64,000 nt of DNA from Glandiceps talaboti (taxonomy: Eukaryota > Hemichordata > Enteropneusta > Spengelidae). Location of the stretch: positions 17,793,776 to 17,857,775 of the forward strand of contig NC_135568.1 of the NCBI RefSeq assembly GCF_964340395.1. The letters are read 5' to 3'. This document shows, one piece after another, positions 25,550 to 36,422 of this stretch. The translations under genes were made by a program, and so were the position numbers. Each line of letters begins with the position of its first letter. The stretch's first letter is position 1. The notes below the pieces were generated by a model, which did no database searches, had not been told where the DNA came from, and saw only the letters and a program-made list of their open reading frames with translations.

Positions 25550-28500
25550 TGACACACATATATATTACCTTGTTTTATCTTCTGCAGCATTAAATGCCAT
25601 TAATTGTAATAAAGAACTTGGCAATCCATCAACATCTTTCTTGTCCGTCAAAATTATATGAAATGATTTGATAGAATCTAGTACATTGTTACTGTTGATA
25701 GACAAATATTACATGTACATTAACAATAAGCCTGTCACAGTCATTTATTATCATTTACATTAAGAACTTGACCTGAAGAGGTTTGATTGGTTTCATTGAA
25801 TTCAAATTAATTGCTATTAAATTGAGAAGGATTACGTAGAGGAAGAATGAAGAATGATGAAAAGTACAATAGATGAACACTTCAAATTATGCTAGGGAGT
25901 CAAGTTAGTGACATGCAAAGAAGTAGATTTTAGACTCTAACCCTGATTTGAGTCACAAACACAGTGTGTCATTACTTTACAGTAACTGTTGTTACTTCAC
26001 TTTTAGACAATCAAATACAGTCCTTGTGTGTAGATGTTTTCCTTGACAGTACAAACAAAAGTCACTGCTTACTGTCAAATATTTTACTACCTTGTACAAT
26101 ATTCTTTGGGGACCAATTTTCCTGATAAGGATGGCCTTACTTAATCAGGAATTTTACGTCTCATTGCAGATATTGCGAGATATGCAAATATGCCTAGCAA
26201 CAACAGTTGTCAAACGTGATCACAGTCAAGCTTTCGCTGTAGCCAGGTGTGATGATGTTGAGAACAATAGTGTTACTAAGCATTTGACACTTTCAGCTTG
26301 ACCACCCTCATTTGGTTGCTATGGATGCAAAATTGATGCCCTCTGTGGCAGGATTATAAGAAAATCAAAGCATGACTGATTGTCAGATGGCAACCCCATG
26401 AGTGTGTACCCTAGAGAAAATTATTGTTTATCGCTGAATTTCGGGAAATTTCAGGAGACAAGTTTTGTCCTGACTTTTACTGTCATTTTCAAATCATTCA
26501 GACTGTTAAAGTTAAAGTGTGATTATCAAGTGAAGTATCTGACAATCAGTCATGTTATCATATTTTGTTTAATCCTAGTGGAAGGCTGTCATACTGGGCA
26601 TCAATTTTTTTTAAGAATGAAGACATATCAGTTTGGAAATGAAAAATACAGAATTAAGTCTGGGTCACCTTTAATAGAAATAAATTTTCCTGTGAGTGAT
26701 AATTTGAAGACTATCTTTTCTTACCTGAAGTCCATGCTATGTTTTGACAATTCTAATTTATTATTATTAAATGTATCTTTAGTTTGTCCTGTCAGTCCTA
26801 CACCACCTAGTTGTGCTGATAGTAAACTAGAATTGACTATTCTCTGCTGTGCTTCATCCAAGGTCTCACCATTCTCCCTCAGTTTCTAAAAAAATATAAT
26901 TCAACCACCATTTTTAAAATAATTTCTCAACTTTACTTTTTCAGATAAGAACTTTGACTTAGGTTATACAAATGACTAAAGATGTTGGTTTGTATTCAAT
27001 GCTCAAAAATATCACTTCTGGTGAGATGCATGAACAATGAAAACATTCAATGAAAATAAAATATTTTTAAGTGTTTATGAAATTGTTCAACAATGTTTTG
27101 AACTCCAAGGGTCAACATCTTCTTATCAGACTCAACTTACTTACTTTCATACGTACTTTTAACATATTGGCTCTGTGCAAGACAGAAATATGACAGAACC
27201 CCATGACGCACAAGTGTGCTGTACTCAGCGTATTTGGAGGAGTGCTTGCAGCATTCTTTGCAGCTGTGCTTTCGTATGCAGAGTGAGTGAAAGTGCATCA
27301 AAAAACACTGCAAATACCCCTGGGTGAACATCCACACTGCTACTCATGAGGCATGGGATCCTGTAGTATTAAAAAATACTTATCTGAAATAACAATATCA
27401 CTTGCATGTAGGTATGTAATAACGTTTTCAGTATGGCACTGCACAGCAAATACCACTAGCATGTGCATACATCAATGCAAGTAATCACTGGTAGGTACAT
27501 ATGTAATAATTACTTTACAAAAAACATTGGCTCTATGCCAACTTTCAACTTACTTTTATAGCATTATAAATATATTGGCTCTGTGCCAGCTTTGTTGTTA
27601 TTTGTACAACCAATGGTTGTATCTGTTGGTAAGCTGTTCTTAATTCATCATTGTTTTTGACACCCATTAGATGATTGACAACACTCCAGCCATAACTTAG
27701 TGGAGCTCCGCCCACTTCTAGAGGATCAAATATGTTGGTCCATGTTTCCTTGTAAACTGGATCTATGTGGTTAAATAGTGGACAAAAATAATTCTGTATG
27801 AGTAGAGCTAGAAATGAGATTCCCAAGGATTTCTCACTGAATCCTTCCCAAAAATATAATACAATATATGGAAAACTATGCAGGTTTACTGGATTTCCCT
27901 CCTCTGTGACCAGGATTCCTAACCAAATCTGGAAAAATACATTAAGTTTTATAATGTTTCCCTCCTCGTACATACATGTAGAGTAGATATATAACTGCTG
28001 ACATCAGACCATTGACAAACGGAACCTGTTACAAATGGGAAGAGTAAACAAACTGAATTGGATTAATAAAAATTAACACTTGGCACAACATGTTGGAAAT
28101 ACAGAGACAAATATTACATTTCATCATTTGATAAAAACAGCTTTATGGCCACTTTACATGATCACCTTCACAAACAAATTTCCAGTTCCCCTGGCATTTC
28201 ATGTACACATAAAGAGGCCATAAAACTGTTCTTATCAAACCATGGTGTGTAATACAAGTCTCTGTACTTCCAACATGCTGTGCCAAGTGTTATTAATCCA
28301 ATTCAGTTGTTTACTTTCCCTGTTTGTAACAGGTTCCATTCAACAGTCTATTAATGTCGACAGTTGTATATACATGTATTATCAAGTTCATTATGTCCAT
28401 ACTAGTCTGTAAGGTACACTGTGAAGGGGCACCCTCATACATCGGTCAACCCCTCAAGGAGACCGGTGAGAGCAGAACGGCCCAATGTACCTTACATTCT

Positions 28501-30158
28501 ATGCCCATACCTGCAAGTTTTAATTCCACTTCATGCAGATTTCCTTCAAAGTCAGTGACAAGTTTTTGAATTCCTGGCACCACGTGATGTGACTGGATTT
28601 TAGTAAACTTTGGAAGTCCATCTTGTTGTAATAGTGGATTATCAGCCTGGGACACTGTACAGTATCTATCAATTGGTAAATAATACAAGACATTGTTGGC
28701 TGGACAGGTAGCTGATGATGTCACCACTCGGATAACCACTAGAACACTTATAATTATGAAATAGATATTCATTCTGAAATAGAAAATGAAATGTTCCTAC
28801 TACCCTCTGTGTATGTCAGTTATCAGAAAGAAGAAAGATTACATTGTTTAGCCACTAGGGGTGCTGTTTCAAAAATGTTCCAACTACCTTCTGTGTAAAT
28901 CAGCCATATTCTAATCATTAGAAAGACAAAAGATTACATAGTTTGACCACTAGGAGTGCTGTTTGAAAAATTTTCCTACTATCTTCTGTGAATTGGCCAC
29001 ATTCAGAGAGAAGACAGATTACATGGTTTGGCGTACGAGACTCGACTGCAGTTTGAAATATTTATATTCCCATTCTCAGTATATGAAAAATTATATCATT
29101 TGGCTATTAGGGGTACATAAAAGATTCTTTACATTCATCTATGGATTGTAATTTGTATCTTGTACTGCAATGTCATAAACATCGAATGTGAAAATTGTAA
29201 CTAATTTTTCCCCAAATTGTTAATGTATCTGACAACTAACAAGCAATGCTATTTCTGTTTTTGCCTTAATTAAACCCTGGAGTGAAAACAATTGTCCGGC
29301 AGAGATATAGAAAAAGTGAAACCTGAACAAAAGAATAAAAAAGAATCTGAAAAGAATCCAATCTAATCCTTACAACTCCTCTTATAAGATAATCTAAGAC
29401 CATGGAATTCAAACATTGAGGCTTATATTACTTTGAAATGACATTTCATTGAGTTGATATTTAGAGGTCATAGCAGAAGACATACGTATATGGACGTAGT
29501 CTAGTTTACTATACACATTATTATTACTATAATGATCATCTCCACCGTATAGTCAAACTGATTACTCTAGCACAACATTGTGTTTTTACCAACAATGATA
29601 ATTTAATGGTATTGTAAAGTTGATATAAATGTGATGATGTTCTGGCATCCTCATGTGATTTAATAAAACATGGCCGTACTAATTGAATATGAATGAGCAA
29701 CTGTCTGAATGAAGTAACTAATTACAACTGCCTGTCAGTGTGTGATAGATTTCAGACATTCACTGTTCAGCCTTTCCCCAGCAGGTGGCTGAGCTACAAT
29801 TTCGGTAAAATCTGTATGTTTGACTATACATGGAGAGGAAAGTGATCGTAGAAAATGTTGACAGGTATGGGACTAGCCTTAGTACTGGTATGACATGACA
29901 AGATTGAGTTCATAGTGCCAGTGTAAAATATGCAAATTAATGTAAATGATGTGAAATCAGGAAATGGCCCACCAGAACCCAAAATTTACACAAATGCATT
30001 CAGAATTTATTCACTGGAGTGGCATTCCCCTATTAAAACTCTATGTAAAACTTACAGTCTTAAGACAATAATTACCTTCTCCAAGAACAAAGTCTTCTCC
30101 TTAGTAAAAGTTCACGACATCCAAGACGATAAAAACCAAGACCCACGTTAGCACTCAT
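13661..30158 (-). CDS. Oligopeptidase A-like M3 zinc metallopeptidase, probably organellar
   Basis: Eighteen coding exons, all GT-AG and phase-consistent: 30076-30158, 28511-28773, 27554-27762, 26725-26885, 25569-25691, 25083-25265, 24723-24857, 24279-24386, 23737-23833, 22299-22365, 19302-19385, 18800-18918, 18008-18212, 17054-17129, 15727-15793, 14985-15065, 14214-14293, 13661-13778. They total about 752 aa. From [12 protein letters not shown] onward it follows bacterial oligopeptidase A (PrlC/OpdA, about 680 aa) and plant organellar oligopeptidase, not thimet oligopeptidase or neurolysin. Zinc site: HEFGH (residues about 543-547, split across the exon 12/13 junction), third ligand Glu in DAVELPSQ (about 573). 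[11 protein letters not shown] and [14 protein letters not shown] are family landmarks. Known role of the family: endopeptidase clearing short peptides, including cleaved presequences. The first exon gives a basic leader (RRRLCSWRR); the second begins with a hydrophobic stretch ([14 protein letters not shown]). Targeting is an inference. Confidence 0.92.
13910..14010 (-). repeat. Dispersed repeat family G, copy 1
   Basis: Read on the minus strand it matches about 57740-57815 in BECN1 intron 5: AATATGTCATTTCTC, GACATGCAATAT and CTGGCACAAAG blocks in the same order. It is followed by a poly-C run (14022-14041). Function and class unknown. Confidence 0.55.
14459..14546. repeat. 43-bp tandem duplication
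   Basis: Two nearly exact adjacent copies of a 43-bp unit beginning TAGTTACCACTTAGTTTGTA, inside an oligopeptidase intron. Confidence 0.9.
16088..16243. mobile_element. Short TIR element, family E copy 1 (hAT-like ends)
   Basis: About 156 bp, CAGTG at one end and CACTG at the other, with GCTTAGAGCACACTG at the right end. The interior AGATAGGGGAACACCACATT matches (reverse strand) 55592-55760 and a fragment at about 49030-49097. The CAGTG-type TIR suggests hAT, but no 8-bp target duplication could be confirmed. Confidence 0.6.
17539..17850. mobile_element. TIR element, family P copy 1
   Basis: Ends CTAGTTCCTATACGACATGT on the left and TAGTTCCTAAACAACGTGTT (reverse complement) on the right; inner arms include CCCTATACATGAG and CACAGATTTCTGTG. 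Further copies lie at about 51676-52036 and 29497-29878. It lies in an intron of the oligopeptidase gene. Confidence 0.75.
18450..18520 (-). pseudogene. Degenerate duplicate of oligopeptidase exon 12
   Basis: On the minus strand this segment repeats parts of the exon at 18800-18918: a GGCTTAC-T block followed by an exact 23-bp run ending in TTGAAACATTG (protein AFREVETL). The catalytic Phe-His-Glu is replaced (LYRN reads where LFHE should be), the middle does not match, and no donor remains. It lies about 300 bp downstream of the real exon in the transcript's direction. Confidence 0.75.
18533..18730. repeat. (CAGA)n microsatellite
   Basis: A long run of CAGA tetramers with interruptions (ACTGGCTGACAG variants toward the right). 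It sits between the degenerate exon copy and the real exon 12 of the oligopeptidase gene. Confidence 0.95.
19612..19965. mobile_element. TA-flanked palindromic MITE, family B copy 2
   Basis: Ends CAACTGCCGACATCAAACC and, inverted, CAACTGCTGACATCAGACT, with TA immediately outside on both sides. This is the cleanest case for a Tc1/mariner-type TA target. Internal arms match copies 1 and 3. Confidence 0.82.
20236..20590. mobile_element. Family C element plus linked 200-bp block
   Basis: The first 140 bp have inverted ends ATTATTCCCCAATATTTTTC and AATATTGGACAATA, and an inner GTGACCTAAGGGGTCTTGTC. They match 37568-37699 (inverted) and 61372-61510. The following part (about 20380-20590) matches about 39805-39990, which is a separate, longer repeat or the rest of a larger parent element. 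Confidence 0.65.
20703..21105. repeat. AACCTAGTGCT minisatellite
   Basis: About 400 bp of an 10-12-bp unit, GCTAACCTAGT, with variants (GTGACCTAGT, ACTAACCTAGT, GCTAACATAGT). Variant units form higher-order blocks. It lies in the intron between the oligopeptidase exons at 22299 and 19385. Confidence 0.95.
21127..21156. repeat. (TTTA)n microsatellite
   Basis: About seven TTTA units just after the CTAACCTAGT minisatellite. Confidence 0.85.
21934..22118. repeat. CAAACA repeat and (CA)n pair around a repeat tail
   Basis: A (CAAACA)n run at about 21934-22012 and a (CA)n run at 22078-22117. Between them is AATATCATGGCAATTGGCCC, a style of sequence often seen at the 3' ends of LINE/SINE families. 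The class is not assigned. Confidence 0.7.
22960..23100 (+). repeat. Possible SINE 3' tail with (GATT)n
   Basis: GGCGCTATAGAAATTTGATT leads into about a dozen GATT tetramers. A GCGCTATA-AAAT word followed by a simple tail is typical of several invertebrate SINE 3' ends. No tRNA-like head was seen within this piece. Confidence 0.4.
23160..23705. mobile_element. Palindromic MITE family A copy 3, split by a SINE
   Basis: The left arm (to about 23250) and right arm (from about 23480) match the other family A copies, ending with CCATATGACCACTTTAA. About 230 bp of unrelated SINE-like sequence lies between them, and a little of the MITE is missing at the right junction. The MITE is therefore the older insertion. 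Confidence 0.75.
23251..23480 (+). mobile_element. tRNA-derived SINE inserted in a MITE
   Basis: A pol III promoter head: A box TGACCGAGTGGT (23259-23270) and B box GGTTCGAACCC (23302-23312), at tRNA-like spacing but without a complete acceptor stem. A body follows with GGGTACTCCAGTTTCCTCC, which resembles conserved central domains of widespread animal SINEs (possibly the Meta type; to be checked), and then an AT-rich 3' end. It is intronic in the oligopeptidase gene, opposite to its transcription. Confidence 0.8.
23926..23996. mobile_element. Family B MITE fragment
   Basis: Only one arm: CAGAACTTGCTTACAAGACA through GAATTGGATT, matching the outer arm of the TA-flanked family B copies. Confidence 0.55.
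25498..25548. repeat. (CA)n microsatellite
   Basis: Near-perfect CA repeat shortly downstream (in transcription) of the oligopeptidase exon at 25569. Confidence 0.9.
26371..26554. mobile_element. 184-bp TIR element, family J
   Basis: Perfect 18-bp terminal inverted repeats: CATGACTGATTGTCAGAT on the left, its exact reverse complement on the right. The centre is AT-rich. One copy seen, intronic. Confidence 0.7.
27137..27183 (-). pseudogene. Duplicate of the 3' end and splice donor of oligopeptidase exon 3
   Basis: On the minus strand it reads [12 protein letters not shown] then GTAAGT, against [12 protein letters not shown] then GTAAGT at the end of the exon at 27554-27762. A third, shorter piece (GGCATAGAGCCAAT) lies immediately after the real donor at about 27529-27542. 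The two copies are now separated by the repeat at about 27184-27520. Confidence 0.65.
27184..27520. mobile_element. Dispersed repeat family F, copy 1
   Basis: It shares ordered blocks with about 61970-62440: GAGTGAAAGTGCA, GGAGTGCTTGCA-like, AATAACGTTTTCAGTAT and GGTACATA-TGTAATAAT. It is flanked by near-identical 12-bp words (TTGGCTCTGTGC and TTGGCTCTATGC), but these belong to the exon-end duplication and need not be a target duplication. Confidence 0.6.
27994..28366. mobile_element. TA-flanked palindromic MITE, family B copy 3
   Basis: Ends ACTGCTGACATCAGACC and, inverted, CAACTGTCGACATTAATAG; inner arms GGAACCTGTTACAAA on both sides. It matches copies 1 and 2, and sits in the intron between oligopeptidase exons 2 and 3. 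Confidence 0.8.
28795..29050. repeat. ~100-bp diverged tandem repeat (three units)
   Basis: Units begin near CCTACTACCCTCTGTG, CCAACTACCTTCTGTG and CCTACTATCTTCTGTG. Each contains AGATTACAT-GTTTG-CCACTAGGGGTGCTGTTT-like sequence. One further copy lies at about 60110-60170 in BECN1. The CCACTAGG-GTGC word resembles a CTCF site core. Confidence 0.7.
29497..29878. mobile_element. TIR element, family P copy 3 (diverged)
   Basis: The left end GTCTAGTTTACTATACACAT and the reverse complement of the right end (GGCTAGTCCCATACC) both lead to CATCTCCACC/CTCTCCATG then TATAGTCAAAC. It is an older member of the family at 17539-17850. Confidence 0.55.
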
Positions 30159-30329
30159 TGTTGAAATCTTGGCTGTACTGTATGAATTGCTGAAAACAAA
30201 AAGTTATATTAATTCACTGCTATCTTTACAAGATGTGACACAATCACACACACATCAAATATGTACACATAATATATATACAAACTTGTAAGTGTCTCAC
30301 TGGAGAGAACAGTGCTCAATGCAATATTA

Positions 30330-31177
30330 GGGGAGAACCATTTTATTTCTGGTGGGGGGTATGGAGGATTTTGAGGGGAAAAAAATTTGTTTCCAGGTGA
30401 ACAAGAAAATAAAAAATTTTGATCCTGTAATGGCTTGAGAAAAAAAAATTGTCATAACAGACAGAAGTGAAAAAAAAAATTTGTCACAATGCACCAGAAA
30501 TGAGCAAATTTGGAAACCTTATTCTCATGTATTCTTTGGCAGCGCGCCACCATAGGCGGCGCAAATGTTTTTAATACAAGTATAAATTCCTGTTTTTTTC
30601 CAGCTCTTATCATTAAAGCATGCACTATATAGCTCTGCTTTAAACCCAAGTGCACACAAAGTTTTCCTTTCCTTTTCTGACCCAAGAAAACATACATGCT
30701 GCAACATATTGGAATGGGTCACATTACACATGCAAGATATTTTCTTCTGGTTCCTGGTACTACTATGATGGCTTAAAGGAAAGCAATTCACAGGGGTCAG
30801 GAGTACAGCACTCCCCAGATCAGTCAGCTCCTCAGGGATATTTTACCAGTCATCTTTTGTACATACAAATTTAAGTAGCAGAAGTATGGTTGGTAGACAG
30901 ACGTCTGTCATACTAACTGCTAATTCTTCTACTTGCACAGAACAAGTTATTTAGAGGTACAGTTGTGAACCATTGTGACGTGGTATAGGTATGAACAACG
31001 CATTACAAACTTAATGACTAATTAAAAAAAAATTTGCACTGCTACTCCATTTGAAAAAAAAAATTGATGCAGGACTGACAGTAGAAAAAAAAATTGCTGT
31101 CACTCTGGGAAAAAAAATTTGCTCCCATACCTACTTCCTCCATACCCCCCCCCCCCAGAAATCAAATGGTTCTCCCC
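30330..31177. mobile_element. 848-bp non-autonomous PIF/Harbinger-like element
   Basis: The ends are GGGGAGAACCATTTTATTTC and, inverted, GGGGAGAACCATTTGATTTC, extending about 38 bp (…GGTATGGAGGA). TTA lies directly outside both ends (30327-30329 and 31178-31180). A 3-bp TWA target and a GGG start are the hallmarks of PIF/Harbinger. Inside are several A-run/ATTTG motifs but no transposase frame. It lies upstream of the first coding exon of the oligopeptidase, in its 5' UTR intron. Confidence 0.8.
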
Positions 31178-31253
31178 TTAGTAGCAGAGCATTATAGACA
31201 ATTAAAAAGAATACCTGGACTTATACCATCCTAATTCTTTTGAGTTAAGTCTA

Positions 31254-31355
<102 letters not shown>

Positions 31356-31827
31356 TATATATGAGTATATAATATACAGTGCTATTGTACTACATTTCAT
31401 GTTTTCAGTAATTTGTGGTTAAATATACATTGTACATGGTCTTCCTATTATTATTTTCAAACACAAAGTTCTAAACACACACGTAAACATGTATGCATAA
31501 TAATATTATACAATTCCACAGAGTATATTATTAAAGTCTATACTAGTATATATAATACACACACACACACACACACTTATTGTAATTTGTATTAGTGCAT
31601 GATCCATATGCACACATAGTGATGCTAGTCCTGCTTGCAGGCGGTGTACGAGTCTAGATTACTGACATGAAGGAGGTCATGTTTGCCTGCTTCCAGAGTC
31701 TGCTGGCTGTGTCTGCGTGCTTCCACCATAGTGGACTTGTACTACTACAGTAGTGATGCATGATGTAACGTGAAGCAGGGAACGTGAAGTTGTAACTGTG
31801 GAATAAACAACCTACAAGCTAACTTAC

Positions 31828-31900
31828 CTATATTTGTCAATATGATTACCAACGAAGAAACTAATTGTAATAACAGACAACTATGATCGTCTTTCTTCAC
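31828..31900 (-). other. Putative 5' UTR exon of the oligopeptidase gene
   Basis: The acceptor at 30190 in front of the leader exon requires an upstream exon. A strong donor ATATAG/GTAAGT lies at 31828 on the minus strand. The upper boundary and promoter are not resolved. Confidence 0.4.
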
Positions 31901-32672
31901 ATGTTGGTGTCCAAAGATGAGAGGTAAATAATACCACGACTCATCAATGTGGCTAGGGAGGTCACATCGATGTAAAGGTCATAGAGAAAAGGTCAACCAT
32001 TCCAGACACTAGGTGGCGCTATAACCATCAAACCTGGATACTAGTACATCTGAGTACATCACCATATATCCATAGGCAAAATAGCAAGATGTAACCAACC
32101 ACAGTGATCCAAAGCTTTGGCTAGTATGTTTATGACAAAACAAACAAACATATCAACACTGCCAAAAATGGTATAACACACTTTGACAGAGTAAGTACTG
32201 GAATTACAATATGGTAACTCTGTGTACTCACTCTACATGTATATGAAATGGTTCTCGTTTAATCACTCACCAAGCTCACAAACAAACAAGCAAATAAAAA
32301 ACAAACAAACAAACAAACAAACAAACAAACAAACAGTAAGACAGAAACACACATGGGTGGAAACTTCCATCGACATTTCTGTTTAAAGCACTTGTTTTAT
32401 TAACATAATATGTTAATTTTATGAATTACAATTTTGGAATTAGGATCCTCTTCTAGAGATATACATGTAGTGAAATACATAATAACTGTGACTGTATAAA
32501 GTGATAAGTACACAATATACCCAGATAAAGGTGCTACTTACATAGTTACATGACAGAACAAAGATTTATATGAAGTACACTGTGTCGATGGCAAGAATGA
32601 TGTACATATTAAGTAGTTGATTTGAAGATGTCCTGTGTCTTGGGTGATCAAAAGCTAGTCTGAGTGTATCAA

Positions 32673-33014
32673 ATGGGCACAAGCTGAGTTTCCATGTTTT
32701 GGGCATAAGTTTTGCTGCATATTCAATAAAGTACTCACAGTATTGTACTTACTGAAGCATAGTTAACTACCATTTACATTTGACTGAACTCAAACCTGCT
32801 AGTAAGATATACCTTAGAAGTGATCTGATGTAATCTCTTATAGGTATACAAAATGTTACAAAACTCATTGCTAATATAGATTGGTTTAACAGTGCCAGAA
32901 GACAACTGTAATGTCAAAGAATGTATGCATTGACATTAAAATTATACTAGTATAGTTTAATCAAGGTAAGTATTTTCACTTAAGAAAATTTTCTATAAAC
33001 TCAGCTTGTGCCAC
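32673..33014. mobile_element. TIR element, family L
   Basis: Perfect inverted GGCACAAGCTGAGTTT words at both ends, about 340 bp apart. A single end (AAAGTGGCACAAGTTGAGTTT-like) recurs at about 61848-61880 in BECN1 intron 10. Confidence 0.6.
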
Positions 33015-36000
33015 TTTAAGAAATGAGACAAAATACAAGATTGAATGATTCATCATTGAGTACATGCTTGATTACGTCCATGTCTGTTTTACAGAACTTA
33101 AAAGGATTTTTTTGGGTTAAATATCAGTTATTTTGATTGAAGTTAAGCCACGGACAAAGTAAACAACATAGCCTCAAAAGTGTACAAGCTATGAAGAATT
33201 TATACGTGGAATTTGACTAGTTTTTTATTTCTTGACCCAGTATGTTATTATTCTTATGGTTACCTAGTCTAGAGGCTAACCTTGGCTTCCGATCTCAAAA
33301 TCTCTTTTCACCCCATCTAGCTTAATGAGAAATCATGAATCAAAAGTTCTTTAAGCAAATGAGTAAACCTCCAACTGTGTAGAGTGATGCAAACAGTGTA
33401 TAAGTAACATCCTGATCTGACAAATATACCATATTTGGACATTACATAACTGCCCCTATAAACATTAACTTATAACTGGGCAAAATTCTGTGATTGACCA
33501 ACAAAGACTTGATGATAATGACTGTGTGGGTGGGTGGCTCTTGTTTGAATTTGAAATATCATCTTAGGACCTCATTTAATTAGACGTGAGAAGAGATTTG
33601 AAGTCACAGATAGCCTCTAGACACAAATGCTTCACAGGAGTGCAAACAACAATATAGATCTAATTCTAGCACTTTCTCTATGTGCTACACTCATTTATAG
33701 CATTCATATCAAGTGTGAAAGTATATGGTTTCAATTGGTGTATTTACAAGCCTAGCATGTGACCTTTCTAATGTGGTCAATTAGCAATGAAACAGTATAC
33801 TTTTACACTTGATATGGATGATATAAACGATTGTGGTACATACAGATAATGCTTTACTTTGGTGTTATGGGTTGTAATAACCAACAAGAAATAAAAATAG
33901 CACAATTGGTTATCAAATTTGTATAGTTGAGTTTTGTTGAGACTGACGCCATTCTCTTTTTCTTCTTTATTCAGTGGTTTCTTCCTTTGTACTTGTACAG
34001 TATTACACATACTACATTGCAGCATAATATGTCAACATTTACGTTAGTACAAAACAGTCACAACAATAGACAATGTTACTAAAACTATAAACGTATGATA
34101 ATGTCTTTGAAATTAAATATTTTCTGTCAAAATTCAACAAAGACAAACTATAGGATATATAAGGATATAAAAACACATATCATAAATGTATAAATGTAAG
34201 AACCATACTGAGTACTTAGCAGCCCTGTTCAACCCATATCTCTGTTATGGGGCATATTATTTGACAGAAAACAATAGGAATGAACATATACTTACAATAG
34301 GGCAGACTGTGGAGGGTCTATGGTATAAAAAAGGAAAATTAAAATTACCCTTGCCTTCATTTGACTTAGTGTTAAGAAAACTTTTGAAGAAACTCATATA
34401 AATGCAATCTTACATGTACTTAAATTGCAAACTTTTGACAGTAATTTCTAACCCTTACTTTTTATATTTTTGTGCATAAAATAGATGTTTGTACTTGAGA
34501 GCACCAACTGATCAATGTAAAAAGTCTTAGAAACCACCAAAAATTACACCCTAGTTTGTTGACAATCAATGGAACCTGTGAAGTCTAAAATGATTTTTTG
34601 TTTTCAAATGCAAGTTAACAAATATTTCAACATATATAAACCGGTTAAGACATGATTCCAACTATTAAAGTGGTACTTGTTGCAACTGGAATGTGTTTTG
34701 GAACTTGTTATTAGATATGGCCAAAAAAAAAAAAAGAATTGTTTCTGGTCAAGACATTTTGTCTGAAGTGGTGTGACAACATGACTTTTTTTTTTAACTT
34801 GTCAAACCTGTCACTCTATCTACTATTTTAATTTATGGCAGTTACTGTTCTTTTTATTTAGTACTTTACAGCAAGTGTATATGTGGGGTAGATATCATTT
34901 GCTTGTTAATGATTGGCTCTGAAGTTGTCTTCACTGAGGTAGCAATTAATGTAGGGAGGGTTATTTTTTTGTTTTCTCCTGCATCTACAGACTGCATGGG
35001 CTGGACAAACATGTAAAAAATAAAGATTGATGCGAGGGAATTTAAGTGATGCATGCTCCGACTAGAAACAATTCATTTTTTTGGCTTATAATGACTTACT
35101 CGTAGCTGTACACATATTTATATCTATCCAGTCAAACTGATTTTTGGACCAATACCCTAAAATCATCTTTCCAATGTAATCTTGATTTTAACCTGTTACT
35201 GTTACTGTACAACTTGTGGATAAAACTAATTAACATGTACAAAGTCTAATTATTGATAATTTAATAATTTTAAATGAATATGTTGTTGGCTGTCCAATCA
35301 ACAAAAAAACTAATATTCTAGTTAAACTACTACAGTTTTAATTGCAGTTCCACAATGTAGAATTTGCAGTCATCATTTTGTTACAACTAAAAATATCATC
35401 ACTGTCATTTTCAGTATTGCTTAAAAATGTCATTATAATCAGATAATTGCCATAACAACCAAAGACTTAGTTGACAAATTAAAAAAAAATCATCAACAAT
35501 TGGAGTGCTCAAAATACAAATCAACAATTGAAATATCACTGTAGAATATGAACCCTTGACTGCAAAGACATACACAATGTTGAAAAATAAACCCTGAATA
35601 ATAAAGGACGCATACTGACACAAGACTAGTATTTGATTGGCTCCTCATATTTTGCTTTCAAGATCAACTGTCCAATCAAAGGTGAATAGCATATCTCTTG
35701 TGAACATTGTTACTGGATATTTATACATAAATTAGCTTGTATTTCTTTTCATATAATTTCTCCAAAAAACCACCATAATTATCAATATTTCCAGTGATTA
35801 TTCTACTATTTCTAGAAGTTCCACATTTTTATCTTAATGAAATTGCAACTATTTCTATCAAATGATTTGAATTCATATAATGTCTCATATTATCAATCTA
35901 CATACCACTTAATAAAACCAATTTATTAATATTACACATTTTCAAATTAAGCAATATTCAGAATTTGTTAATTTTCTACATATCATACAGAATACAACAG

Positions 36001-36422
36001 ATCTGGTAGAGGGGCCCCCTCTATGTACTGGGTGTGATGAATAACGCTGTGTGCAAAGAACTTTCACTACACATGTACCGGTACATGTAGTAGTTACACA
36101 GTTGGTATATGTTGGGGAGGTAAGTTGAGGGTAGGACAAAGATATGGTTACATGTATATGATGTGACATAGAGCCCCATCCCCACCACCCCACCCCACCC
36201 CAAAAGTCTCATCCTAAGAGAGTAGCCACCGCTTTACACCTATCCCTCTCCTGTTCTATATGCTAATATATATCTCCCTTTTTATAAAAAAAAAGTAAAA
36301 GTTTTACACCAACTGAGGTTTTTTTAGACTAAAATTTGCTCATTTCTATTATTTAGTACTATATCTTTAAACATTCTTCAATAGGCCAGTAAAACATAGT
36401 AATAATTAATTCTTGTATTATG

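Noticed and set aside
26380-26889. 169-codon plus-strand frame
   Set aside because: It runs antisense across the oligopeptidase exon at 26725-26885 and its intron; the minus strand explains the exon part.
34186-34401. 71-codon plus-strand frame (MYKCKNHTEYLAALF...)
   Set aside because: Short, in AT-rich intergenic DNA, with no recognised motif or splice context.
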